From: Marinomonas lutimaris
GTDB taxonomy: Bacteria; Pseudomonadota; Gammaproteobacteria; Pseudomonadales; Marinomonadaceae
Length of the DNA: 64,000 nt
Direction of reading: 5' to 3'
Assembly (NCBI RefSeq): GCF_019426345.1
Contig: NZ_JAHLLW010000016.1
Location: forward strand, 36,648-100,647
Within the stretch, counting starts at the first letter, position 1. Every line of letters begins with the position of its first letter. Below, one piece after another: positions 27,261 through 35,957 of the stretch. Under the pieces are notes generated by a model that was given only the letters and a program-made list of their open reading frames with translations, was not told the origin of the DNA and ran no database searches. The translations under genes and the position numbers were made by a program.

Positions 27261-27282
27261 AGCCGCTTAATAGCGGCTTTTT
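27261..27282 (+). terminator. Intrinsic terminator after the 53-residue gene
   Basis: AGCCGCT (27261-27267), loop TAAT, AGCGGCT (27272-27278), then TTTT. Perfect 7-bp stem with a short U-tract, 22 bp after the stop codon. Confidence 0.8.
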
Positions 27283-27361
27283 AGTTTGTAAAACCTACAA
27301 TGTAAAAGTTGTTTGTTTTGGCAAGATGAGGTGTTGGGAAAGAATTTCGTTACTAGGCAAG

Positions 27362-27982
27362 CTAAAGCTCTTCGGTCTTAAACTCACTGTAGCCTTCGTA
27401 GTAGTAACTCACGTCAATGCCTTTCATAAATACTGCGCGGTCATGGATTTTATCGGTTAAGGCTTGTTTGAGTAACACTTTAATTTCAACGTCTTTGACG
27501 ACGCTGCGCTTTATAGCTGAGAAGTATTCGTCTTTATCGACGGCATTCCAGTCTATTACCTGTTTGATTTCTTTTTTGAATATAAGATCATGCCAGATAC
27601 GAGTAGCGCGACCGTTGCCTTCGCGAAATGGGTGGGCGATGTTCATCTCTACGTATTTTTCGACGATCTCATCGAAATTGCTCTGAGGCTTGGCATCGAA
27701 GTGTTTCAGCGATGGCTCTAAATACATGAGGGGAGCAAAGCTGCTTATATTTTGAAGATCAGCCCCTTTGGCTATGTTTACCTCGCGAACCTTGCCAGCA
27801 AACTGGTAGATGTCCTCAAACAAGTAGGCGTGGATAAAGGCGAGCCCTCTAAAGGTGCCAATCTCAATTTTTTCTATGTCATTGGAGTCAAACAGTTGTT
27901 TCGCTTTTTGCTTACTGATTTTTTCCTCCGCTTTCGCGAGTTCTATTTGATCAGTGATATTGAGTTTGTTTTCCAATAGCAT
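27362..27982 (-). CDS. Fic-domain protein (class III-type, auto-inhibited AMP transferase)
   Basis: 206 residues. Active-site motif HPFREGNGRATR (about 115-126) is the full Fic consensus with catalytic histidine. Near the C-terminus, SYYYEG (about 191-196) fits the inhibitory [ST]xxxE[GN] motif; its C-terminal position marks a class III Fic. Known family activity: transfer of AMP (or other phosphate-containing groups) from nucleotides to target proteins, acting as toxin or regulator. It follows mrr on the same strand by 47 bp, so probably one operon. Target unknown. Confidence 0.9.
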   Translation of the reverse strand: MLLENKLNITDQIELAKAEEKISKQKAKQLFDSNDIEKIEIGTFRGLAFIHAYLFEDIYQFAGKVREVNIAKGADLQNISSFAPLMYLEPSLKHFDAKPQSNFDEIVEKYVEMNIAHPFREGNGRATRIWHDLIFKKEIKQVIDWNAVDKDEYFSAIKRSVVKDVEIKVLLKQALTDKIHDRAVFMKGIDVSYYYEGYSEFKTEEL

Positions 27983-28029
27983 TTTACATGCCCTCTGTTT
28001 TTACTATGTCTTCTGGTTGGAAATATTTT

Positions 28030-28998
28030 CTAATTCTGGTCGAAGAATTCTTCGTCTATCTTTTTGATCTGTAAGGTCTGCTCGTTTCGACTGCCGATAT
28101 TGTACCGCAACATGAGCTTAGCGAGTTCATTTCCATTGATTAAAACAATACGTGTGCTGAGGCGTTGGGCGGTTTCAATGGCTGAGGAGGTAAAGTCAGA
28201 AGTGGTGATAAAAATACCTTTCTGGGCATTTTTTAGGTTGAGTGCACCGAAGAAGTCGCGGATGTCACCAGAGCTGATGTTATTGCCTTGTTTATAGCGC
28301 TTGGCTTGGATGTAAATTTGATCCACGCCGAGCGGATCTTGGTTGATTACACCATCTACGCCATTGTCTCCCGACTTGCCCAGCGCGTGAGCTGTGCCTT
28401 CTTCTGTGCCGCCGTAACCCATGGTGATGAGTAGGTCGATGAGTAGTTGTTCAAAGAAAGACGGTGTCACGTTGCGAGTGCGCTCTAGAATATCTTGAGC
28501 GAGGGCGTCGTTGATGGTTTTATAGGCGTTACGCAATATTTCGTCGGGCGTTGCTGTGTCTTCTTGTACTGTACTTTCTTCTTGCGTGATGTCTTGTCGT
28601 GTGATGTTCGGGTCTGTTTGCTCTGGCAGGATATTTTTTTCTGTTGTGTTGCTGGTGTTGGTGAAGTCGATGAACTCTTCAAACTGTTTTAAATAGCTTG
28701 TATTGATCTTGGTGCTTGTATCGCTCAGGGCGTTTAGTCCGCGTTGAGTAATTTGAAAGTGCGCACGGCGTGGGCTGTCGATCAATCCAGCTTTACTAAG
28801 ATAAGTGCGCGCCCAACCCACACGATTGTCGATGATGGGTTGTTTGCCACTGGGTAAGGGTTCGGAGCGTTCTGCTTCTGTAAGTTGAAAATGATCGCTA
28901 ATGGTCGTAATGATGTCTCTTAATTTTACTTCCGTATCAGGTGCATTTTTTACGGCTTCAAGAAAAGGCCTCATGCAGTCTTGGTAATTAGGGATCAT
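28030..28998 (-). CDS. Mrr-type restriction endonuclease
   Basis: 322 residues. N-terminal Mrr_N winged helix (about 1-95: QDCMRPFLEAV, ARTYLSKAGLID, FQITQRGLNAL), variable acidic linker (about 110-165), then the Mrr catalytic domain: LLITMGYGGTE, GDNGVDGVI near 211 and YIQAKRY near 230, the D...QxK variant of the PD-(D/E)xK site. The family cuts modified (methylated) or stress-exposed DNA. Start ATG preceded by AAGGAA. Placed with fic next to a complete type I system. Confidence 0.9.
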   Translation of the reverse strand: MIPNYQDCMRPFLEAVKNAPDTEVKLRDIITTISDHFQLTEAERSEPLPSGKQPIIDNRVGWARTYLSKAGLIDSPRRAHFQITQRGLNALSDTSTKINTSYLKQFEEFIDFTNTSNTTEKNILPEQTDPNITRQDITQEESTVQEDTATPDEILRNAYKTINDALAQDILERTRNVTPSFFEQLLIDLLITMGYGGTEEGTAHALGKSGDNGVDGVINQDPLGVDQIYIQAKRYKQGNNISSGDIRDFFGALNLKNAQKGIFITTSDFTSSAIETAQRLSTRIVLINGNELAKLMLRYNIGSRNEQTLQIKKIDEEFFDQN

Positions 28999-29093
28999 AC
29001 TTTTCCTTAAGTCGTTATATATTTGCTTAGTTTACCCTGTGTTGCTTTGTTGATAGAAGCAAGAATATAAATAAAGCCAATCTCCAAACCAAA

Positions 29094-29124
29094 AAAAACC
29101 AGCCATTTATCTTGACTGGTTTTT
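29094..29124 (-). terminator. Intrinsic terminator of the OmpA-like gene
   Basis: AAAAACCAG (29094-29102) and CTGGTTTTT (29116-29124) with a 13-nt loop. On the minus strand the hairpin runs into a stretch of eight Ts. Confidence 0.8.
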
Positions 29125-29147
29125 AGAATGTTCTATTTACTAAGTGC

Positions 29148-29777
29148 TTAGTTTCTATTGTTTAGCGCGGTGCTGCCATTTTTGTCTACGCTGTAGATTG
29201 TCCAACGTTCGTTGGCAAACTGTTGTTTGGCGAAGACTTCAGCAACAACTCGACGGTTTAGTTTGCGACCATCTTCTGTGTCGTTGTCAGCGATAGGTCG
29301 GGTTGCGCCATAGCCAATGCCTTTTACACGGTCTGCTTGGATTCTAAAGCTGTCTACAAGTACATCGGCAATAGCGGAGGCGCGTTGTTGAGATAAGTCT
29401 TGGTTTAGCTCTGCTGAACCTTGGCTGTCTGTGTGGCCTTCAATGACCACCGTGCTTGTAGGATGCTCTTGTAAAAATTTAGCAAGGTCTTTTAGCTCAG
29501 AATAAAAGCGCGGTTTTATCTCTGCCTTACCAGTGTCAAATAGAATGTTCAGTTCTACAGACAGTAGTTTGGTTGTTTGATTAGGACAGCCATAGTTGTC
29601 TACGGCTGCGCCTTCAGCAGTGTCTGGACAAAGATCTCGCGCATCAATAACGCCATCTCGGTCTGCATCAGCCAGCCGAGACTGTACATTGGAAGCATAC
29701 AGGCTTTCGGCAGCGGAAAGCTGTCCATAAACCAATAATGTTCCTGTCAGTGCGATGGTTTTAATGAGAGTCTTCAT
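29148..29777 (-). CDS. OmpA-family outer-membrane/peptidoglycan-binding protein
   Basis: 209 residues. Signal peptide (MKTLIKTIALTGTLLVYGQLSA), a short calcium-binding thrombospondin-3-like segment (LADADRDGVIDARDLCPDTAEG, about 35-56), and a C-terminal OmpA domain (about 75-190) with the peptidoglycan-binding pattern VVIEGHTDSQGSAELN and LSQQRASAIADVL...GYGATRP. No transmembrane barrel, so it is probably a periplasmic or lipid-independent cell-wall linker. Monocistronic with its own terminator. Confidence 0.88.
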   Translation of the reverse strand: MKTLIKTIALTGTLLVYGQLSAAESLYASNVQSRLADADRDGVIDARDLCPDTAEGAAVDNYGCPNQTTKLLSVELNILFDTGKAEIKPRFYSELKDLAKFLQEHPTSTVVIEGHTDSQGSAELNQDLSQQRASAIADVLVDSFRIQADRVKGIGYGATRPIADNDTEDGRKLNRRVVAEVFAKQQFANERWTIYSVDKNGSTALNNRN

Positions 29778-29896
29778 GACGCTATTGCTACCTTTTAAGT
29801 TCTTCGATTCTGTAAGCTTAAGAAATACTTGCCAAGATGACTATTGGATTTTTGTAGCTTTGTTTAATTAAATACTTTTTTTGTAAACTTATGTAA

Positions 29897-30319
29897 CTAC
29901 CAGCTACCAGTGTTTTCCATAGACGCCCATGGCTCGGCACTTTCAAGAGATCCATCTTTTTGCAGAAGTTCTATTGAAATACCGTTTGGGTCTTTAATAA
30001 AGGCCATATGACCGTCGCGAGGTGGTCTTAAAATGGTTACGCCCATGGATTGTAGCTTTTCACAGACTTGATAAATGTTTTCGACTTCAAAGGCTAGGTG
30101 GCCAAATTGGTCGCCGCCTGTGTAGGCGCGATCGCTCCAGTTATGAGTGAGTTCAACTTCTGGTGCGCCTTGTTCTGTGGCGTAGTAGATAAGCGAAAAT
30201 TGACCTTTTTCACTGTCCATACGTCTTGTTTGAATAAGACCTAGGCCTTCTGTGTAAAACGTATGACTTTCTTCTGGCTTATCTGTTCTTATCATGGCGT
30301 GTAAGTATCGAATAGACAT
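29897..30319 (-). CDS. gloA: Glyoxalase I-like VOC enzyme (lactoylglutathione lyase)
   Basis: 140 residues, the length of bacterial glyoxalase I. All four metal ligands of the family can be placed: His in YLHAMIRT, Glu in EVELTHNW, His in FGHLAFEV and Glu in ISIELLQ. Converts the methylglyoxal-glutathione hemithioacetal to S-lactoylglutathione. The C-terminus is a little longer than E. coli GloA. Ribosome-binding site GGGAGC. A related VOC activity cannot be fully excluded. Confidence 0.8.
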   Translation of the reverse strand: MSIRYLHAMIRTDKPEESHTFYTEGLGLIQTRRMDSEKGQFSLIYYATEQGAPEVELTHNWSDRAYTGGDQFGHLAFEVENIYQVCEKLQSMGVTILRPPRDGHMAFIKDPNGISIELLQKDGSLESAEPWASMENTGSW

Positions 30320-30427
30320 AATCGCTCCCTATTTTGGTGAAAATATGTGGGAGCATTATTGCAGTATCAGCTTGGTATTTCAAAGCAATAGGCAGAAGAC
30401 TCTTATTAATCTGAGTGGTAAGCCTTG

Positions 30428-30745
30428 TTATTCTTCCCAGACCCAACGTAGAGGATCGCCAAAGTCATCGTAGATGATTTTTTTCTTGGGGCGCTTTTTG
30501 GCTGGTGCTGTTGGTGGGGATTTACTGTGTTTTCGTTGTTGAATAGCGGCAACAACGTGATTTAATGGCGTGCGATCTTGTTTTGGCTCGTTAAAGCCTA
30601 TGTGGCTCGTGTTATACTTGCCATCAACTAAACCGGATTCACCCATGTCGACTTGCTGGATCGTTCCGTTTTTCTTGATAAATTGATCTACCAGAGACTC
30701 AAGTTCTTTTCGCGTGTCTCTTTTGGTGGTTTTGGGTTTTATCAT
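30428..30745 (-). CDS. Uncharacterised small basic protein
   Basis: 105 residues, soluble and lysine/arginine-rich (TAPAKKRPKKKIIYDD near the C-terminus), ending DDFGDPLRWVWEE. The N-terminal half has a helix with ESLVDQFIKKNG. No domain recognised. Diverges from the YejK gene. Codon use resembles neighbours, so I accept it as real despite a weak ribosome-binding site. Confidence 0.65.
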   Translation of the reverse strand: MIKPKTTKRDTRKELESLVDQFIKKNGTIQQVDMGESGLVDGKYNTSHIGFNEPKQDRTPLNHVVAAIQQRKHSKSPPTAPAKKRPKKKIIYDDFGDPLRWVWEE

Positions 30746-30830
30746 AGCGTTTTGGTTTGGGAAGATCCTTCATAAAGTGATGGGTTAAAAAATGACCGTA
30801 ATCGTCCATATTAAACGTAAGAGGTAGCTG

Positions 30831-31859
30831 GTGTCTATTAGCAACTTAATTGTGCATGAGATTCAAAAACATGAAGGTGAGCGTAAAGCGATACTTATTG
30901 CGCGTCCAAATGAGAACCCAGTTGATGGGCAAGCCGAGGCGCTATCTGCTCAGGTAACGAATCTATTTAATCGTTCTGGTATGAATACTGGACGTTTTGT
31001 TAACCCTCAGGGAAGTGAGGAGGGTGCCCAATTACCCGCTTTGCTGTTTAAGCATTTTAAAAACGATACTTTTGTCGATTTTGCAGGATTTACCAAAGAT
31101 TGCGCGGCAGAGTATTTGAAGTATTTAGAGCCTGTTGAAGAAGCCGAAGGTGGTTTGTTGTGGTTTAACCATTACGAGCTTCACGATACGCATTTCTTGT
31201 ATATAGTGATGTTGAAACGCAAAAAAGGCATTGGCCTTGGTGCGGATCTGAGTTTGTCGCAAATTGAACAAATTGAGATGGAAAAGTTGCACATGTCGTT
31301 GCGTATCAATTTGACAGCGTGGCAAGCGGGCGATGAAGGTCGTTATATTTCTTTCCGTTTTGGTCGAGCACCTAAATTTGAGAGTGAATATTTCACTCAG
31401 TTTATTGGTTGCGATGAGCCTAAAGTTGCAGCAAAAGAAACGCGTAAGCTGGTGGATTTGACGGCAGCGTTTTGTCAGTCAGAAGGTTTTCCTTCTAAAC
31501 AGGCGAATGAATTCAAGAAAGTGGTTTCTGAGCATTGTCAGGCGAAAGCGCAAGACCGCGAACCTTTGGCGATTAAAGAGATTGCTTCTCAGGTTGAATC
31601 TCGATTTTCTATTGAGCAGGCGAATAAATTTTTAGAAATTGCCGATTCTGATAGCTTCAAGATGGAGAAAGAAATTTTCGTCGAGAAAGCCGCATTGAAA
31701 AAACTGACTCGTTTGTCTGGAAGCTCTCGTGCTTTGACGATTAGTTTTGATAGCGAACTGTTAGCTGAATCGATCGTATTTGATGCAGACTCTGGCACGC
31801 TTACTATTAAAGACTTGCCGAAGAGTCTGCTGAAACAATTACAGGCTATGTCGAACTAA
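30831..31859 (+). CDS. yejK: Nucleoid-associated protein YejK/NdpA
   Basis: 342 residues, the family's usual length. Start is GTG at 30831 with AGAGGT upstream. N-terminal ISNLIVHEIQK and the central YFTQFIGCDEPKVAAKETRKLVD block are typical of the 37-kDa nucleoid-associated protein. It binds the chromosome; its detailed role is unclear. Housekeeping gene, diverging from the small basic protein. Confidence 0.9.
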   Translation: MSISNLIVHEIQKHEGERKAILIARPNENPVDGQAEALSAQVTNLFNRSGMNTGRFVNPQGSEEGAQLPALLFKHFKNDTFVDFAGFTKDCAAEYLKYLEPVEEAEGGLLWFNHYELHDTHFLYIVMLKRKKGIGLGADLSLSQIEQIEMEKLHMSLRINLTAWQAGDEGRYISFRFGRAPKFESEYFTQFIGCDEPKVAAKETRKLVDLTAAFCQSEGFPSKQANEFKKVVSEHCQAKAQDREPLAIKEIASQVESRFSIEQANKFLEIADSDSFKMEKEIFVEKAALKKLTRLSGSSRALTISFDSELLAESIVFDADSGTLTIKDLPKSLLKQLQAMSN

Positions 31860-31899
31860 GTTTTTTGTTATACAAATTTAGTTCAATTAAGTGAAAGTC

Positions 31900-31931
31900 A
31901 GAAGGTTTGTTAAAGTCCCAACAAACCTTCT
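31900..31931. terminator. Hairpin between convergent yejK and HAD genes
   Basis: AGAAGGTTTGTT (31900-31911) and AACAAACCTTCT (31920-31931) form a perfect 12-bp stem with an 8-nt loop. The right arm lies inside the last codons of the HAD gene. No long U-tract; likely end-of-transcript structure for one or both genes. Confidence 0.55.
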
Positions 31932-32554
31932 AGTTCTTTCATTGTTTTAAAGCATTCAGTCGCGCCAGCGGCCGCTTGCATTTTTGCGTCAAGAGTCTCA
32001 CTAAACGCGAGTACCCGCATTCCAGCCGCTCGTCCTGCTGTAATTCCTGCAATAGAATCTTCAATCACTAAACAATCTTTAGGATCAACATTTAATGCTT
32101 GCGCGGCTTTTAAGTAAAGATCTGGTGCTGGTTTGCCGTTTTCCACGTCTTCGACACAGAAACGGGTAGAAAAGCGTTCAGATAATTGAATTTTGTCTAG
32201 TTTGAAGTTCATTTCTTTGCGGCGTGCATTGGTTGCCATGGCAATTGGTGTGGTGATCTTACTAAGTAAGTCACGTACGCCTTTAATAGGTTCTAGATCA
32301 GCTTCGATGATGGCATGAAAGCGCTGTCTGTAATCGTCGTCAAAGTTTGCTGGTAGTGGCTTGCCCAGTAGTTTTTCAGCGTTGATTAGGTTTTCTTGGT
32401 TGGTGAATCCTGTGAATTTTGCGTGTAAGGTCTCGTCATCGAGTTCTAGGCCGCACTCGCTTAACATGGATTTTAAGATGGTATTGGATATGTTTTCTGT
32501 GTCGACAATGACGCCATCGCAATCAAAGATTATTGCTTTGTAAGAGTAAGTCAT
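31910..32554 (-). CDS. HAD-superfamily phosphatase (beta-phosphoglucomutase-like)
   Basis: 214 residues. Motif I IIFDCDGVIVDTE with the nucleophile and acid/base aspartates, motif II MATNA, motif III lysine in NGKPAPDLYL and motif IV VIEDSIAG. Cap domain between residues about 18 and 85. This is the beta-phosphoglucomutase-like/YieH subgroup acting on small phosphorylated metabolites; the substrate cannot be read from sequence. Convergent with yejK. Confidence 0.88.
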   Translation of the reverse strand: MTYSYKAIIFDCDGVIVDTENISNTILKSMLSECGLELDDETLHAKFTGFTNQENLINAEKLLGKPLPANFDDDYRQRFHAIIEADLEPIKGVRDLLSKITTPIAMATNARRKEMNFKLDKIQLSERFSTRFCVEDVENGKPAPDLYLKAAQALNVDPKDCLVIEDSIAGITAGRAAGMRVLAFSETLDAKMQAAAGATECFKTMKELEGLLGL

Positions 32555-32704
32555 AAAGAAAATATTTTGTTGTGAATGAGTATTGATGATAACGAATTTG
32601 GAGGGGAATTAGGAAGGGAGGGGGTTTTATTATTTTTCTCCCCTTAAAAAGATCTATTTACGATACACTAACACCCAATTATTATGGGCTTATTCTTGTG
32701 AAGC

Positions 32705-32896
32705 TTAGTTGCTTGCTTGACCAAGTTGCTGAGGACGAGCGCTTACTTTTTTGATTGCTTTAAAAGTGTTCTTGAAAAAAGTAACAACAGCTTTAACGCG
32801 GCGAGCGCGTCTTTGACGTCGAGCGTGGTCTTCAACTGTAGTGTCTGCGTAGCCCCATTTTGCTAAAAGTGCTTCGTATTGTTGTTGAGAGTCCAT
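32705..32896 (-). CDS. 63-residue basic protein, unknown
   Basis: ATG at 32896 with AGGAGA upstream at good spacing. The product starts MDSQQQYEALLAKWGYAD, has a strongly basic middle (ARRQRRARRVKAVVTFFKNTF) that could bind nucleic acid or membrane as an amphipathic helix, and ends polar. No family recognised. Confidence 0.6.
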   Translation of the reverse strand: MDSQQQYEALLAKWGYADTTVEDHARRQRRARRVKAVVTFFKNTFKAIKKVSARPQQLGQASN

Positions 32897-33061
32897 AGTA
32901 TTCTCCTGATCTGCTAATTAAGAAATGTTGTTTTATTACAACAATGCTAATACTAGTTAAGCTTGACCGATTGAACAAACGATCCTTTTTCACTTGTTAG
33001 GTTAGTTTTTTTCATCATTTTATATCTATTACTAGATAAGAAAACATTTAAGGAAACCTCC

Positions 33062-33544
33062 TTGTACCAATCGTTAGAACAGTTTTCAAAAAATTGGATT
33101 TTTAAACGTAATGATCCAAAGATTGAGTCAGAAGACTTGCAAGAGATTCGCTTGCTAAGTGAGCTTCGCGCCAGCCAAATTTGGCGAGATTACATTAGTG
33201 ATGAGCAAATACATCCAGATCATTTTTCGGATCGAGATTGGTTAAAGAAAGCCAGTACACAAGCCCCAGATGGTAAGCTGCAGTGGGAAAAAGCATGGGA
33301 TAGTGATCAGGAGTCGTTGCCTGATGGATTGTTGTCACACTTTTCTGCTTGGGGAGATGATACGACCGTATTTTTTTGCTGTCACAATGAGTTGGTCTTT
33401 GAACTTTCTTGGGGCATTTTTAAACGCACTTGGAAAGCGTTCTTGTTCTTGGATAATGGTCCTATTTTAGTTGGCAAGAAGAAAAAGCAAGCCGCACAGT
33501 TTCACTCTAATGGCTGGGTGAATTTGTTGTTTAGAGAGTCTTAA
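33062..33544 (+). CDS. DUF2947-like protein
   Basis: 160 residues from a TTG start (33062) with AAGGAAAC upstream. MYQSLEQFSKNWIFKRNDPKIE and HPDHFSDRDWL resemble the DUF2947 family, a single-domain cytosolic protein of marine gammaproteobacteria with no known function. Rich in tryptophan. Monocistronic. Confidence 0.7.
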   Translation: MYQSLEQFSKNWIFKRNDPKIESEDLQEIRLLSELRASQIWRDYISDEQIHPDHFSDRDWLKKASTQAPDGKLQWEKAWDSDQESLPDGLLSHFSAWGDDTTVFFCCHNELVFELSWGIFKRTWKAFLFLDNGPILVGKKKKQAAQFHSNGWVNLLFRES

Positions 33545-33602
33545 TTGTCTAAGCGGTGATATTTCATTGTTTTGACTAGCTTTCTTTTTTTGTAATTATA
33601 TT

Positions 33603-34343
33603 TCACAACTGCTCGTTGTTGCCACGTTTTCGACTGATCAAGCAATGTTCATTGAATGCTTGATAATAGTTAAGTAAAAGCTTGCTGTGTTGTTTGTGCC
33701 CTAATGAGTCGAGTAACATGGCAGTGACCTCGGCAGTGGCAAATTGCATTTGATGGCTTGAGTGCCTCACAAGAAATGATCGCTGCGCTTCACTATTTAT
33801 CTCAAAGTGAGGGGTGTTTCTCAACCATTCGCTTTGGTGAAACATTTTACTCGCCTGCTTCCATGTCCCATCCAAAATAATGAAGGTGTGTTTTTCATCA
33901 CCTTTGTTGCTTGATGGAGCAATGCTTCTTACCTGTCTTTTTTGTTCTTGGGCTGTTTCTGTGTTCGGGAACAATATCGTGCAGTTTCCCTGCCTGCTTT
34001 TAATGAGATCTAGTAAGGCTTGTGATGGCGCTGTTCTGCTCCACAAATAGGCGTGAGTGTCATCTGGGAATAAATCTGCGATGAGTCTCCCGCTGTTGGT
34101 GGGTTTGTGAATTTCATCACGATGAAAGAGTAGAATGAATTCGATAGGAGAGGCTTGCCTCTCTCTTAAATGACAAAAGCAGGCAAATTCTGCCATTAGA
34201 CAATGAGTGCAGCGAATGGCGTTGGAGCCTCTTGCTATGAAAGGCCTCTTCGATTCCGTTTTACATTGCTCGCGTAATATGTCGACACAATGTGTGTTTT
34301 GCGCAGTTTTCATAAGGCCAGTGCTCTGTTTTGACCGCGCCAT
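33603..34343 (-). CDS. DTW-domain tRNA-uridine aminocarboxypropyltransferase
   Basis: Up to 246 residues; an alternative ATG (MKTAQN, 34313) would drop 10 residues and neither start has a good ribosome-binding site. A zinc-type cysteine cluster (CTHCLMAEFACFC, about 45-57) and the DTW motif as ILDGTWKQASKM (about 155-165) identify the TDD/DTW family, whose TapT/Tuc member installs acp3U in tRNA using S-adenosylmethionine. Lies about 40 bp downstream of the T6SS kinase gene on the same strand and may share its transcript by position only. Confidence 0.85.
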   Translation of the reverse strand: MARSKQSTGLMKTAQNTHCVDILREQCKTESKRPFIARGSNAIRCTHCLMAEFACFCHLRERQASPIEFILLFHRDEIHKPTNSGRLIADLFPDDTHAYLWSRTAPSQALLDLIKSRQGNCTILFPNTETAQEQKRQVRSIAPSSNKGDEKHTFIILDGTWKQASKMFHQSEWLRNTPHFEINSEAQRSFLVRHSSHQMQFATAEVTAMLLDSLGHKQHSKLLLNYYQAFNEHCLISRKRGNNEQL

Positions 34344-34382
34344 TATCGACTTTTTGTTTGAAATGTCTAGGTTGTTATGCTC

Positions 34383-35957
34383 TCACTGGCTTGTGGTGAA
34401 TATTTTATTCTTGATGTTCTGCAGTGTTTCTAGTTGGATGGGGGAATTTCCTGCCGACGATTTTTTAAGTACCGATTCAAAATCATTAATTTGCTTTTGA
34501 GTCGGTTCGTAAGTGTTTCGGTTGTCAATAAGCTTCAGTCTGTCGATCAAGTTTAAAATATTATTTTGGTCTTTTTCAAAATATCTTTTTTGATTTAGCA
34601 TGTTATTTAACCTACCTATAATATCTAGGGTAATCGACTGGCGTTCAAGTTGCATATTGTTATATTGTTCGTTTAATGTTTTTGAGTCTGGGTAATAGCT
34701 GAGTGCTTGTTGGTAGAGGTTGTCTATCTCTGGGTAGTTTTTAAGTTTATCTTCAATTTTTTGTACCCTTGAGATTTTATCATCGAAAATTTTGATGATT
34801 TCTGTTTGATGTATTTTTAATAAACCTTGTTTTAGAGTATCGAATTGTGGGGGGATTGAATTGAGGTTGTTGAGTGTCTTTGGGGCATTCCATGACATCC
34901 AGATATCTACTTGATTGTTCATTGCTATAGCGTTATTTTTTTCGGCTATAATTTGGGATTTTTCAGAGTTTATATTATTGTAAACATGGAAAGTAGAGGT
35001 GATAAAAATAACTGCAATTAGCACTGATATGCTTGTTTTTTTTAGATCTTTAGATAGTGTGCGGCTGAGCTTTTGGGGTATGTCTTTTCTGTTTTCTGCT
35101 TTTAGGGAGAGGGCTGCCTTTAATGTAAACCAGAATAAATAAGGACTGTTTTTAGGTTTTTTTAATTTACTGTTGTCTGGTAGTGTGTTGGACGCTTTTC
35201 TGTCATATGGATGTCGGCTACACAGTACTTCGTAGATTATGCAGCCTAGAGAGAAAAAATCATCGGTCACATTGGCACTATATCCATTTAGTTGCTCAGG
35301 GCTTGCATAAGAAGGAGTGTAGCCGCTCACAGCTTCATTGTTGCTTTTTTTAATGAAAGCGTACACGTCATCATTTTGAAGTTGTTTTGCAATTCCAAAA
35401 TCAAGGATTTTTAGTTCACCTGAGGCGGTAATGATGATGTTAGAGGGTTTTAGGTCATTATGAATTACGCCATGGCTATGTGCATAACTCAAGGCATTAA
35501 GTAATTGTTTAATGATAGGGTGTGCATTTTTGAATTTTAGACCTGTCGGTTTGTTTCGCTTGATTAGATGTTCTAGGGTCTCACCATTCACCCATTCCAT
35601 TACAATGTAATGGGTATTTCCTTCTGTATTAGCTGTGAATATTTTTATTATATTTGGGTGCGAAAGCTTTTGTGTTTGTGCTGTTTCTTCTTTGAGTAGC
35701 TTTATAGCCTCTAAGGATTGAGAAAATTCTTCTCTTAGTATTTTAATGACAATAGGGTGATCTGTGGATGAGCTTTGTTCTAGAAACGTATCCCTTGCTC
35801 TATAGATGTAACTCATCCCGCCCTGTCCGATGAGTTCTTCAATTAAATATCTATCAGATAGCTTTTTCCCTATAAGGCTCTGTTTGTCAAAGTTACTAGT
35901 GTCTTTTTGCGATGAGTGGGTTGAAATTATTTGTGTTCTATCATCGTTGTTGCTCAT
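34383..35957 (-). CDS. T6SS-associated Ser/Thr protein kinase (PpkA-type), transmembrane
   Basis: 524 residues from ATG at 35957 (AAAGGA, 7-nt spacing). Hanks-type kinase: glycine loop GQGGMSYIYRARD, lysine in VIKIL, catalytic loop VIHNDLKPSN, DFG in ILDFGIA and ASPEQL. The usual arginine of HRD is Asn here (HND), so it is a non-RD kinase. One membrane span (about 305-325, SVLIAVIFITSTF) and a periplasmic helical C-terminus with coiled-coil character; no von Willebrand domain as in some PpkA proteins. Known pathway: phosphorylates the FHA protein to trigger T6SS assembly, opposed by PppA. Divergent from the tagH operon. Confidence 0.87.
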   Translation of the reverse strand: MSNNDDRTQIISTHSSQKDTSNFDKQSLIGKKLSDRYLIEELIGQGGMSYIYRARDTFLEQSSSTDHPIVIKILREEFSQSLEAIKLLKEETAQTQKLSHPNIIKIFTANTEGNTHYIVMEWVNGETLEHLIKRNKPTGLKFKNAHPIIKQLLNALSYAHSHGVIHNDLKPSNIIITASGELKILDFGIAKQLQNDDVYAFIKKSNNEAVSGYTPSYASPEQLNGYSANVTDDFFSLGCIIYEVLCSRHPYDRKASNTLPDNSKLKKPKNSPYLFWFTLKAALSLKAENRKDIPQKLSRTLSKDLKKTSISVLIAVIFITSTFHVYNNINSEKSQIIAEKNNAIAMNNQVDIWMSWNAPKTLNNLNSIPPQFDTLKQGLLKIHQTEIIKIFDDKISRVQKIEDKLKNYPEIDNLYQQALSYYPDSKTLNEQYNNMQLERQSITLDIIGRLNNMLNQKRYFEKDQNNILNLIDRLKLIDNRNTYEPTQKQINDFESVLKKSSAGNSPIQLETLQNIKNKIFTTSQ

